DNA from: Penium margaritaceum
Lineage: Eukaryota; Streptophyta; Zygnematophyceae; Desmidiales; Peniaceae
Reading direction: 5' to 3'
NCBI GenBank assembly: GCA_023375785.1
Contig: SZWC01000843.1
Span: 35,135-99,134, forward strand
Length of the DNA stretch: 64,000 nt
Under the pieces are notes generated by a model. That model was not told the DNA's origin. It made no database searches and worked only from the letters and a program-made list of their open reading frames with translations. This document shows positions 43,712 to 55,859 of the stretch, piece after piece (the first letter of the stretch is position 1; the number at the start of each line of letters is the position of its first letter). A program made the translations under genes and the position numbers.

Positions 43712-46700
43712 TAGCTAGTCCAAGACAACTGGAGCAAGCCCAAGACAACTGGAAAAAATCCAATGAAACTAGAGCAAGGCCACGACAACTAGAGAAAGCC
43801 CAAGAAAACTAGAGCAAGCCCAAGACAACTGGAGCAAGGCCAAGACAATTGGAGCAAGGCCAAGACAACTGGAGCAATCCCAAAACAACTGGAGCAATCC
43901 CAAGACAACTGGAGCAAGCTCAAGACAACTGGAGCAAGCCCAACAAAACTGAAGCAAGTCCCAGACAAGTGGAGCAAGACCAAGTCAACTGGAGAAAGGC
44001 CAAGACAACTGGAGCAAGTCCAACACAACTGAAGCATGCCCAATACAACTGGAGTAAGCCCTAGACAATTTAAGCAAGCCTCAGTCAACTGGAGCAAGTC
44101 CAAGACAACGAAAGCAAGGCCAATACAAGTAAAGCAAGGCCAAGACAACGAGAGCAAGCCAAGGACAACTGGAGCAAGCCCAAGACAATTGAAGCAAGCC
44201 CAAGACAACTGGAACAAGGCCAAGACAACTGGAGCAAGCCCAAGTCAACTTGAGCAAGCCCAAGAAAACTTGAGCAAGGTAAGAACAACTGGAGCAGGCC
44301 CAAGACAACTGGAGCAAGCCCAAAACGACTAGAGCAAAGAAAAAACAACTGCAGCAATGCCAAGAAAACTGGAGCAAGCAAAATACAACAAGAGCAAGTC
44401 CAAGACAACTAGAGCAAGGCCAAGACAACTAGAGCATGCTCAAGACAACTGGAGAAAGGCCAAGACAATTGGAGTAATCATAAAACAATTGCAGCAAGGC
44501 CAAGACAACTGGAGCAAGCCCAAGACAACTAGACAAAGACCAAGACAACTAGAGCAAGTCCAAGACAACTGGAGCAAGCGAAAGAAAACTGGAGCAGGCC
44601 AAAGTCAATGGGAGCAAGTTCAAGACAATAGTTGCAAGGCCAAGACAACTGGAGCAAGGCCAAGACAATTGGAGCAAGCCCAAAACTACTGGAGCAAGCC
44701 CAAGACAACTGAAGCAAGCCCAAGAAAACCGGAGCAAGGCCAAGATAGCTAGAGCAAGCCCAAGACACCTAGAGGAAGCCCAAAACAACTGGAGCAAGGG
44801 CAACAAAACTAGAGCAAGGCAAGGACAACTGGAGCAAGAACAAGACAATAGGAGGAAGCCCAAGACAACTCGAGCAAGTCCAAGACAGCTGGAGGAATGC
44901 CAATACAACTGGAGCAAACCAAAGGCAACTAGAGTAAGCCAAAGATAACTGGAGCAAGGTCAAGACAACTGGAGCAAGCTTAAGACAACTGGAGTAAGCC
45001 TAATACAACTGGACAAAAGCCAAGAAATCTGGAGCAAGCCAAGGACTACTAGAGCAAGCCCAAGACAAGTGGAGAAAGCCCAAGACAACGGGAGGAAACC
45101 CGAGACAATTGGACTAAATCCCAAGAGAACTGGAGTAAGGCCAAGACAACTAGAGCAAGTACAACACAACCGGAGCAAACCCAAGACAATTGGAGCAAGC
45201 CGAAGACAACAGGAGCAAGGTCTCGACAACTGGAACAAGGCCAAGACAACTGGAGCAAGCCCACGACAACGAGAGCAAGCCCAAGACAATTGGAGCAAGC
45301 CTAAGACAACTGGCGCAAGGCCAGAAACAACTCGAACAAGCCCAAGACAGCTAGAGCAAGGCCAAGACAACAGGAGCAATCCCAAGACAACTGGAGCAAG
45401 GCCAAGACAACTGGAGAAATCAGCAGATAACTAGAGCAAGCTCTAGACAACTGGAGCAAGCCCAAGACAACTTGAGCAAGACCAAGACAACTGGAGCACA
45501 CCCAAGGGAGGTGGAGAATTTCCAAGACAACTGGAGTAAGTCAAAGACAACTGGAGCAAGGCCAAGGCAACCGGAGCAAGCCCAAGACAACTAGAGCAAG
45601 CCCTAGAGAACTAGAGCAAGGCAAAAACAACTGGAGCAAGTCCAAGAAGACTGAAGCAAGCCCAAAACAAATGGAACAAGGCCAAGACAACTGGAGCAAT
45701 CCAAAGACAACTAGAGCAAGCCTTAAACAAGTGGAGCAAGCCTGATGCAACTGGAGCAAGTCCAAGAGAAATGGAGCAAGGCCAGGACAACTAGAGCAAG
45801 GCCAAGACAATTGGAGAAAGCCCAAGACAACGGGAGCAAACCTAAGACAATTAGGCAAGCCAAAGACAACTGAAGCAAGTCCAAGACAACTAGAGCAAGT
45901 CAAAGACAACTGAAGGAACCCCAAAACAACTTGAGTAAGGCCAAGACAACTGGCGCAAGGCCAAGACAACTGGAGCAAGCCAAAGACAGCTGGAGGAAGG
46001 CGAAGACAGGTGGAGACAGCCCAAGACGACTGGAGAAAACCTAAGACAACTGAAGCAAGGCCAAGACAACTGGAGCACGCCCAAGACAACTCGAGCAAGC
46101 CCAAGACGATTACAGCAAGCCCAAGACAACTAGAGCAAGCCCAAGTCAACTGGAGCAAGCCCAAGTCAACTGGAGCAAGGCCAAGACAACGAGGGCAAGG
46201 CCAATAAAACAGGAGGAAGGCCAAGACAGCTGGAGCAAGCCAAGGACAATTGGAGTTAGCCCAAGACAACGAGAGCAAGTCCAAGAAAACTGGAGCAAGG
46301 GAGAAACAATTGGAGCAAGCCCAAGACGACTGGAGCAAGCCCAAAACCAAAGGAGGAAGTCCTTGACAATTGGAGCAAGCCCAAGACAGCTGAGCAAGCC
46401 TAAAACAAATTAGCAAGAGCAAGAAAACTGGAGCAAGGCCGAGACAACTAAAGCAAGCCAAAGAAAACATGCGCAAGGCCAAGAAAACTGGAGCAAGGCA
46501 AAGACAACTCGAGCAAGTCAAATACAACTGGAGATAGTCCAAAACAAGTGGAGCAAGGCCAAGGCAACTGGAGTAAGGCCAAGTCTACTGGAGCAATCAA
46601 TAGAGAACTGGAGCAAGGCCAAGACAACTGAAGCAAGCCCAAGACAACTGGAGAAAACCTTAGACAACTGGAGCAAAGCCAGCAACTGGAGCAAGCCCGA

Positions 46701-49700
46701 GAAAACTCGAGGAAGTCCACAACAACTGGAGCAAGGTAAAAAAAAGTGGAGCAAGCCCAAAACAACTGGAGCAAGCCAAAGAACACCGGAACAAGGCCAA
46801 GACAACTGGAGCAAGCCCAGGACAACTGGAGCAAGCCCCAGACTACTGGAGCAATCCCAAGACAACTAAAGAAAGCCTAAGTAGTTGAACAAAGGCCAAG
46901 ACAACTGGAGCAACGCCAAGATTAATTAAGCAAGCCCAAGACAACTGTAGCAAGCCGAAGGCACTTGGAGCAATCTCAAGGCAATTGGAGTAAGCCCAAG
47001 TCAACAGGAGCAAGCCCAAGACAACTTGAGCATGCCCAAGACAACTGGCGCAGGCCAAAGACAACTGGAGCAAGGCCAAGACAACTTGAGCAAGGCCAAG
47101 TCAAGTGGAGCAAGGCCAAGAGAACTAGAGTAAGTCTTAGAGAACTGGAGCAAGCTCAAAACAAGAGGAGCAAGCCGAAGACAACTTGAGCAAGCCGAAG
47201 ACATGTGGAGCAAGTCTTAGACGATTGGAGCAAGCCAAAGACAACTGGAGTAAGCCCAAGACAACTGGATCACGGAAAACAAAACTCCATCTTGCCCAAG
47301 ACAACTGGAGCAATCCCAAGACAACTAGAGCAAGGCCAAGACAACTGGAGCAAGACCAAGATAGCTGAAGCAAGCACAAGACAACTGGAGCAGGCCCAAG
47401 ACAACTCGATCAAGGCCAAGACATCTGGAGCAAGGCCAAGACAGTTGGAGCAAACCCAAGACAAGTGGAGCAAGGCCAAAACAACTCAAGCAAGCCTAAG
47501 ACAACAAAAGCAAGCCCAAGACAAGTGGGACAAGCCCAATACAACTGGAGTAAGCCTAAGACAGCTGGAGAAAGACCAAAACAACTAGAGCAAGCCCAAG
47601 ACAACTAGAGCAAGCCCAATACAACTAGAACAAGCCCATAAACATATAGCAAGGCCAAGACAACTTGAGCAAGCCTAGGAAACCTGGAGCAAGCCCACGA
47701 CAACTGAAACAAGGCCAAGACAACTGGAGCAAGGCCAAGTGAAGTGTGCCAAGCCCAAGACAACAGGAGCAAGCCCAAGGCAAATGAAGCAAACCCAAGA
47801 CAACTGCAGCAAGGCCAGGAAAACTGGAGCAATTCCAAGACAACGGGAGCAAGCCCAGTACAACTCGAGCAGGCCCAAGACAACTGGAGCAAAGCCAAGA
47901 TAACTAGAGCAAGGCCAAGACAAGTCGAGCAAGCCTAAGAAAACTGGAGCAGGCCTTAGATAACTTGAGCAAGACCAAGACAACTAGAGCAAGGCCAAGA
48001 CAATTGGAGCAAGGCCAAGACAACTAGAGCAAGGCCAAGAGAGCTAAAGCAAGCCCAAGACAACAGGAGCAAGGCCAAGATAACTGGAGGAAACACAAGA
48101 GAACTGAGGCAAGCATTAAACATCTAGCGCAAGCCTAAGACAACCGGAGCAAGCCTTAGACAACTGGAGCAAGGCTAAGACAACTAGAGCAAGCCCAAGA
48201 CAACTGGAGAAAGCGCAGGACAACAAGAGCAAGCCTTAGAAAAGAAAAGCAACGCCAAGGCAACTAGAGCAAGCCCAAGACACCTAGAGCAATACCAAAA
48301 CAAGTAAAGCAAGGCCAAGACAACTGGAGCAAGGCCAAGACAACTAGAGAGAGCCCAAGACATTTGGAGCGAAGCCAAGACAATTGGAGCACGGCCAAGA
48401 GAACTTGAGCAAGCTCAAGACAACTAGAGCAAGCCCAAGACCTCTAGAGCAAGCCCAAGACAACAAGAGCAGGCAAAAGATAACTGGAGCAAGGCCAAGA
48501 CAACTGGAGCAAAGCCAAGACAACGGGAGCAAGGCCAATACAATTGGAGCAGGCCCAAGACAGCTGGAGCAAGGCCAAGGCAACTCAAGCAAGGCGAAGA
48601 CAACTGGAGCAAGGCCAAGAAAAGCAGAGTAATGCCAAGACAGCTAGAGCAAGCCTAAGTCAACAAGATCAAGGCCAACACAACTGGAAGAAGGCCAAGA
48701 AAGCTGAAGCAAGGCCAAGACAACTAGAGCAAGCTCAAGACACGTTGAGCAAGCTCAAAACAACTCAAGCAAGGCCAATACAAATGCAGAAAGGCTAAGA
48801 CAACTGGAGCAAGCTCAAGACAACTAGAGCAAGGCCAAGACAACTGGAGCAAGGCCAAGACAACTGGAGCAAGCCCAAGACAACTGGAGGAAGGCCAAGA
48901 CAAGTGGAGCAAGGCCAAGACAACTGGAGAAAGCCCAAGACAACTAAAGCAGGCCCAAGACAACTGTAGCAAGTCTAAGACAACTGGTGTAAGGCCGAGA
49001 CAACTGGAGCAAGCCCAAAAAGACTGGAACAAGGCCAAGAGAGCACGAGCAAGACCAAGAGAACTAGAGCAAGCTTAAGACAACTGGAGCAAGGCCAATA
49101 CAGCTGGAACAAACCCAAGAAAACTGGAGCAAGCCCAAGACAACTAGAGGAAGCCCAAGACAACTAGAGCAAGCCCAAGACAACTAGAGCAAGGCCAATA
49201 CAAGTGGAGCAAGCCAAAGACAACTAGAGGAAGCCCAAGACATCTGGAGCAAGCCAAAGACAATTGGGGCAAGCCCAAGACAACTGAAGGAAACCTAAGC
49301 TAACTAGAGCTAGGCCAAGACAACTAGAGCAAGTCCAAGACAACTGGAGCAAGGCCAAGACAAGTGGAGCAAGGGCAAGAAAGCTGGAGCAAGCCCGCAA
49401 CAACTGGAGCAAGTCCAAGACAACGCGAGTAAGCCCAAGAGTAGTGCAGTAAGGCTAAGAGAACTGGAGCAAGCCCAAGACAACCAAAGCAAGCCCAATA
49501 CAACTAGAGTAGGTCCAGAAAAACTAGAGCAAGGCCAAGACAATTAGAGTAAGGCCAAGAAAAGTGGAACAAGCCCAAGACAACAAGAGCATGCCCAAGA
49601 CAACTGGAGCAAAGCCAAAACAACTTGAGCAAGGCCAAGACAGCTCGAGCAAGCCCAAGACAACTGGAGCAAGGCCAAGACAACACGAGGAACCCCAAGA

Positions 49701-50549
49701 AAACAGGAGCAAGCATTACACAACTGGGGCAAGTCCAAGACAACCGGAGCAAGCCTTAGACAACTGGAGCAAGGCTAAGGCAACTCAAGGAATCCGAAGA
49801 CAACTAGGGCAAGCCCAATACAACTTGAGCAAGGCCAAGAAAACTGGATCAAGGCCAAGACAAGTGGAGCAAGTCTAAGACTACTAGAGCTAGGCCAAGA
49901 AAACGTGAGCATGCCTAAGATAACTGGAGCAATCCCAAGACAACTGGAGCACGGGAAAGACAAGTGGATCATGACCAAGACAACTGGAGCAATCCCAAGA
50001 CAACTGGAGCAGGCCCAAGACAACGAGATGAAGGTTAAGAAATCTAGAGCAAGGCCAAGACAACTGGAGCAATGCCACGACAACTGGAGCAAGACCAGGA
50101 TACTTAGAACAAGCCCAAGACAACTGGAGCAAGGCCAAAACAACTGGAGCAAGCCCAAGACAACTGGAGCAAGCCCAAGAAAACTGGGCCAAGCCCTAGA
50201 CAACTGGAGCAAGCCTAAGACAATTGGAGCAAGGCCAAGACAACTAGAGCAAGCCCAAGACAACTGGAACAAGCCGAAAACAAGTGGAGCAAGGCCAGGA
50301 CAACAAGAGCAAGGCCAAGACAACTGAAGCAAGCCGAGGACACCTGGAGCAAGCCCAAAAGAATTGGAGCAAGGCCAAGACAACTGGAGCAAGGCCGGGA
50401 CAACTAGAGCAAGCCTAAGACAACTGGAGCAAGCCCTAGACAACTAGAGCAAGTCCAAGACAACTGGAGTAAGGCCAAGACAACTGTAGCACGGCCAAGA
50501 AAACTTGAGCAAGACCAAGACAACTGGAGCAAGTCCAAGACAACTAGAG
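43712..50549 (+). repeat. 20-bp satellite array, segment 4
   Basis: About 340 units, same orientation. It contains higher-order marker block copy 5 (44434-45523). Beyond about 46 kb I could not find the marker units again. Confidence 0.97.
44434..45523 (+). repeat. Higher-order repeat marker block, copy 5
   Basis: GCATGCTCAAGACAACTGG 44434; TAATCATAAAACAATT 44475; GAATGCCAAT 44894; GATAACTAGAGCAAGCTCTAG 45425 region; variant GAGAATTTCC 45514. Confidence 0.85.
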
Positions 50550-51141
50550 TGTTGGAATTTCCCCACAAAACGGACTCCGTGCACACCTTCGGTCAGAGAA
50601 TTATCTTCTCAATAACGGTTCAGGTCCTACCACTGAACCACCTTGATTTACGGTTCTCTGGTCAGTCGACCATTCGAAACTCACCAGCAAGGCATTTCCC
50701 AATAAAGTGACAACTGTCACTCGCGTCCGGCTAGCGGAAAGAAGCCGTTGTTTTGTTCTTTTTATACCGAGGATGTTCATTTCCTCAAGTTAACCAGAAC
50801 AGTTCTTCCCATCCTGTTCCCCTTAGGTAACGTGGCTTCACTGCCGTGTCTTTGCTCTGCTTGCTCTTCGCTCATTCCGCCTTCGCCAACTATCCCATCT
50901 CTTTGCTCCGTCACTCCTGATCCTTTGCTCAGCACACATCAATCTATCACTCCCTTTGCTGTCGCTCTCTCTCACTGGCCTTGGTCCACCTCGCCTCCTT
51001 AATACCGGGCCTCCGTCCAAGCTGTACAACTAACTCCTTGAGATTCCACTCACCTTTTTGCTTCTGTCATTCCGCGAACAAGCTTTTGGACACTTCGTTG
51101 GTTTTGCCCCTCCCATTCCTGCTCCTTACATTATAGTGATA
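50550..51141 (+). repeat. Element F LTR (about 590 bp)
   Basis: The left edge TGTTGG is clear. The right edge is set by the PBS and is uncertain by about 10 bp. Confidence 0.6.
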
Positions 51142-51873
51142 TGGTATTGGAGCGTCAGGCAACATCACCTGGTGTCTCGTGACCCAGTCATCCTTCTACC
51201 GCCACCATCATCTTACCTTTCCAAGCTACATTTCCCCTGCCGCAGCCATTGCGACCTCGCGCCTCTCCGCTTTACCGGTAGCTCACATCAGCAGCACCGC
51301 TTGAAATGCTCCTCATGCTAAAGAAACGCCTTGTCATCCTGAGTGCCCCCTGCACCCATCCAACGCCTGTGGCCGAAAATTGGTGACTCGCCGTTAACAA
51401 CAGCTGCCTGAAGCCCTCGAGCCGCCGCCTATTGTCACCTTCCTAGAAGCTTCCTACCGCTTGTCATCTACCGTCCCTTGGTCATCTCAGTAACTACAAG
51501 CATCTTCTTCCTCCTTAGTTACTCCATCTTCCTCTCCTGCTCCTTCTGCCCCTCCCACATCAGCTTCTTCACCGTCATTGCTTTGAGCTGCGTCCTTGCA
51601 TAGCCTTCTTGTGTCGTCAGTAGTAGTAGCGTGTCTTCCCCCGCCAAACACAACCAGTCTTCCTGCTCCCATTACGAGCCAACTGGGGAACAAGCCGTCA
51701 CTCTTCTAACATCCACGGACCGGCATCACTGCTTACCTCACAACTCGCCCCGTCGCAGCTGACGTCCTCTCATTGACTGGATATTGGACACCACCAGTCT
51801 CCCTGGCCGTCAGTCTCGGGCCAACAGGGGAATAAGCCATCACTCTCCTGACAACAAAGGAACTGGTTGCAGG
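51142..51873 (+). other. Element F internal remnant
   Basis: Contains two diverged copies of GCCAAC(T/A)GGGGAA(C/T)AAGCC, near 51688 and 51821. Nothing coding is recognised. Confidence 0.5.
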
Positions 51874-53497
51874 TGCAAGTCCAAGAAAACTGGAGAAAGG
51901 CCAAGACAACTGGAGCAAGACTAACACATTTGGTGCAAGGGCAATAAAGCTGGAGCAAGTCCAAGACAATTGAAGCAAGGCCAAGACAACTTGAGCAAGG
52001 CAAAGACAACTAGAGAAATATCTCGACAGCTGGAGCAAGCCCAAGATAACTAGAGCACAGCCAACACAACGGGAGCAAGCCCAAGACAGCCGGAGCAAGT
52101 CCAAGACAATTGAAGCAAGGCCAAGACAACTTGAGCAAGGCAAAGACAACTAGAGAAATATCTCGACAGCTGGAGCAAGCCCAAGATAACTAGAGCACAG
52201 CCAACACAACGGGAGCAAGCCCAAGATAACTGGAGCAAGCCCAAGACAACAGGATCAGGCCCAAGACAACTGGAGCAAGGCCAAGAAAACTGGAGCAAGG
52301 CCAAGACAGCCGGAGCAAGTCCAAGACAATTGGCGCAAGGCCAAGAAAACTGGAGCAAGCCCAAGACAACTGGAGCAAGCTCAATACAGCTGGAGCAAGC
52401 CTCAGAAAACTCGAGCAAGGCTAAGAGAACTAGAGCAAGCCCAAGACACCTAGAGCAAGCCCAAAACAACTGGAGCAAGGCCAAGAAAGCTGGAGCAAGG
52501 CCAAGACAACTGGAGCAAGCCCAAGACAACAAGAGCAAGTCCAACATAACTAGAGCAAGTCAAAGATAGCCGGAACAAGGCTAAGACAATTAGAGCAAGC
52601 CAAAGACAATAGGAGTACGCCAAAGATAACCAGAGCAAGGCCAAGATAACTCAAGCAAGCCCAAGACAACTGGACCAAGCCTGATACAGCTGGAGCAAGG
52701 CCAAGACAACTGAAGCAAGCCCAAGACAACTGGAGCAAGGCCATGTGAACTGGAGCAAGGCCAAGACAATTGGAGCAAGCCTAAGACAACTGAAGCATGC
52801 CCAAGACATGTGGAGCAAGTCTAAGACAACTGGAGCAAGGCCAAAACAACTGGAGCAAGCCAAAGACAACTGGAGCAAGCCCAAGACAACTGAAGCAAGG
52901 TCAATACAACATGAGGGAGCCCAAGACAACTGAAGCAAGCCTAAGACAATTGGAGCAAGCCCGACACAACTGTAGCAAGCGCAAGACAACTGGGGCAAGG
53001 CAAAGACAAGTGGAGTAAGGCCAAGACACTTTGAGCAAGCTCAAGACAAGTGGAGCAAGGCCAAGACAGCTGGAGCAAGCCCAAGAAAACTGGAGCAAGG
53101 CGAAGAGAGCTAGAGCAAGCCCAAGACACCTAGAGCAAGCCCCAAACAATTGGAGCAAGGCAAAGACAGCTGGAGCAAGGCCAAGACAACTGGAGCAAGC
53201 CGAAGACAAATGGAGCAAGTCCAACATAATTGGAGCAAGTCGAAGACAGCAGGAGTAATGCTAAGACAATTAGAGCAAGCTAAAGACCACTGGAGCACGC
53301 CGAAGATAACCGGAGGAAGCCCAAGTCTGGTGGACCAAGCCCAAGACAACTGGAGCAAGGGCATGACAACTGGAGCAAGGCCAAAACAATTGGACCACGT
53401 CCAAGACAACTGAAGCAAGCCCAAGACATCTGGAGCAATTCCAAGACAACTGGAGCAAGGCCAAGACAAGTGGAGCAAGCTCAAGACAACTGGAGCA
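51874..53497 (+). repeat. 20-bp satellite array, segment 5
   Basis: About 81 units. It contains an exact 135-bp duplication at a 140-bp spacing. A larger block recurs at 680 bp (CCAAGACACCTAGAGCAAGC at 52441 and 53121). Confidence 0.96.
51952..52226 (+). repeat. Recent 140-bp (seven-unit) tandem duplication in the satellite
   Basis: 51952-52086 and 52092-52226 appear identical, including rare variants such as GAAATATCTCGACAGCTGG. Identity this high against the 5-20 percent unit divergence points to a recent event. Confidence 0.9.
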
Positions 53498-53733
53498 TGT
53501 TAGCAGTTTAGCTAACCACCTCCGACAAAGAAGCCACGAAACGGAAAAATCTCACAAAGCTTTTTACACCTTCTTCCTTTGCACGTATGCGTCGTGGACT
53601 CCAAACGTAATCAGACATACACTTCACATTCAAGAGTACTAACGCCTTAGTATTACATGTCAAGAAGAGCTCAAGTCGTCAATACGTAAGAGAGCATCAA
53701 GCAAGGACTAATTGATCAGCATGCAAGACAAGT

Positions 53734-53743
53734 CCTTTTATAG
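53734..53743 (-). promoter_or_regulatory. Probable TATA box in the Copia-D LTR
   Basis: CTATAAAAGG on the minus strand, about 410 nt into the LTR, a position similar to the TATA box of element A. Confidence 0.5.
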
Positions 53744-53934
53744 CTGTGTGTTAGCCTAGAACTCAAAAAGACATTCCTGAGAAGTGGCTTGACCCTGCCA
53801 CATCACCAAGAGAATTGCGCTGTGGGCTTGACACATAAGCATCCTTGTACCAAGGTGACAGATCAGCCGTGTTGCTTCCCAAAAGCTACAAACTTTCTTT
53901 CTTGGAAGCTTGCATAACAACCAAGATGTGCATG

Positions 53935-54012
53935 GAGCCAGGACCGAACTCATGACCTCTCACTTGGCCGAATCAACAAAATGGCCAAGTTAACCACTCA
54001 CCCACATGCTGT
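53935..54012 (-). other. tRNA-like module in Copia-D LTR
   Basis: Minus strand: A-box-like TGGGTGAGTGG (53994-54004), a perfect 7-bp stem CTTGGCC/GGCCAAG where the anticodon arm would be, then a B-box-like GAGTTCGGTCC (53941-53951). Third LTR family in the window with such a module. Confidence 0.5.
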
Positions 54013-54152
54013 ACTCAGAGGTCATATCTTACATGAAACACAGCATAGTTGAGTCATCCTAAAATGAATCCAGGGGTCATCATACCTCCACAAGGGGGAG
54101 AACATTCGTGATCCGTTGTACAAGTCTGAACAAGGGGCAAAGATATTCCACA

Positions 54153-54168
54153 AATCTCTCCCTTGTAC
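54153..54168 (-). other. Polypurine tract of Copia-D
   Basis: Minus strand ACAAGGGAGAGATT ends at the LTR start TGTGGAATATC. Nearly the same as element B's tract. Confidence 0.75.
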
Positions 54169-54235
54169 CTTGTGTCAGTTTCCATCATCGTTCTTCATCA
54201 CTTGTGTTGACCATGCCGATACCTTGCCTACTTGC

Positions 54236-55850
54236 CTAGTGGAGATCATTGTCCAACGGCTTTGTAAGCATGTCAGCCTGATTCAACTTGGTGCCGACAT
54301 ACTCTTGCTCCATTGTCTGCTTGAAGACCAAGTCCCGAGGATAGTGGTAGCCGATCTCGATGTGCTTTGTGCGCCTGGACAGAACTGGGTTCTTGGACAT
54401 GTTAATTGCACTCATGTTGTCAATCTTGATGATTGTCGCCCTTGCCTGTGGTGCCTTCATCTCACAGAGCAAGCTGCAAAGCCACTGTACTTCTTTACAC
54501 ACCTCAGCCAATGCAATGTACTAAACTCTTGCTGTTGACAGAGAGACACACTCTTACTTGCGACTCGCCCAACTGAGAGCACCTCTATTTAGCTTACACA
54601 CGAAGCCAGAGGTGGATTTTCTGTCGACAATATTGCCTCCCCAATCAGCGTTGGTGTAGCACATGAGACGGAGTGACGCGGATCCAGCGATGCCTCCAAA
54701 CTGGAGTCCCACATGCCGCGTCCCCTTAAGGTAGCGCATGATGCGCTTCACAGCCTGGAAGTGCAATGGACCATGATTGGCCACAAACTGGCTCACCTGC
54801 GCAACAGCATTGGCTATATCTGGTCGGGTGGCGACCATGGCATACATCAGAATGCCCACTGCAGACTGATATGGAATTCCTAGCATGTCAATTTTCTCTG
54901 CTTCGTTGGTGGGGATATGGAGGTGGAGAGCTTGCACTCTGAGCTCATGGGTGTGCTGGCAGGCTTGCAATCTGCCATGTCGTATCGTTTGCGGATGGAG
55001 TCAATGTACTTTGTCTGGTTCAGGCTGATTGTACCCGTGGCTTTGTCATGCTTGATGGCAATGCCAAGGTAGAAATTAAGAGGACCCATGTCTTTCACCT
55101 TGAACCTGCTACTTTGTTGCCCCTTGAGATCGTCTAGTAGCTGCGTTGAAGAAGAGCACAGAATCAGGTCATCGATATACAAGGCGACTAACATAGTCCC
55201 TTTGTCGCTCTCATGCACGTACATGCTAGGATCGTTGTCAGAGTGCATGAAGGACCCCTTGGCCATGAACGTATTCATCTCCTTTTACCAAAGTCTTGGC
55301 GCTTGTTTTAGCCCATAGAGCGCCTTCACCAACCTGCACACCTTGCCCTCGAGAGTATCAACCCCCTCTGGAACCTCCATCAGCACCTCCTTGTCAAGTT
55401 TGCCGTAAAGGAAGGCTGTCTTGACATCCATCTTGTAGACCTCCATGTTCTCGGCAGCAGCAATGGCGAGCATTGACCGGATGGAGGCAAACGTCACAAC
55501 GGGAGCAGAGGTCTCATCGTACTCTGCGCCAGGCCGTTGAGAGAACCCCTTTCCTACCACCCGTGCGTTGTACTTGTCTATCTTACCATCCTATTTTCTT
55601 TTTACTTTCAGCACCCACTTGGACCCCACAGCATGAGCACCGTCAGGTATGTCCACTAGCACCCATGTCCCATTCTCCTCGATGGAGCTGAGTTCACCGC
55701 AAAGTGCTTCATCCCACTTAGCTTTGTCAGGCCGCGCGAGTACCTCTGCGACAGACGTTGGCTCCTCTTAAACCAGGAACGAATAGTTGAAGCTTGTCCA
55801 TTTACCAGTGTGTGCATCGTAATTCTACTGATGAACTTTCAGATGTGAAC
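54236..55850 (-). pseudogene. Copia-D reverse transcriptase and RNase H region
   Basis: Seen: RT motifs GAEYDETSAPVVTFASI, YKMDVKTAFLYG, LYGLKQAPRLW and LYIDDLILCSS, where a Y-I-D-D box replaces the usual YVDD. Then come VATRPDIANAVAQVSQF and the RNase H motifs YTNADWGGNIVDRKSTSGF, VQWLCSLL and KHIEIGYHYPRD. The residue I in the YIDD box is tolerated in some retroelements. Fossil. Confidence 0.9.
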
Positions 55851-55859
55851 TGCTCCTTG

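Larger units (their letters stand above)
50550..51873 (+). mobile_element. LTR element F: LTR plus partial internal region, incomplete fossil
   Basis: Starts TGTTGGAATT directly after satellite (AACTAGAG). An LTR-like block runs to about 51141. A PBS (TGGTATTGGAGCGTC, 51142-51156) resembles the tRNA-Met 3'-end type. About 730 bp of C/T-rich internal sequence follows with no recognisable gag or pol motif, then satellite resumes. No second LTR is seen. Confidence 0.65.
53498..54152 (-). repeat. Copia-D 3' LTR (655 bp)
   Basis: Plus-strand ends TGTTAG (53498) and TTCCACA (54152). The first ~50 bp match 59207-59256. It abuts satellite ending ACTGGAGCA. It contains a TATA box and a tRNA-like module. 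Confidence 0.88.
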
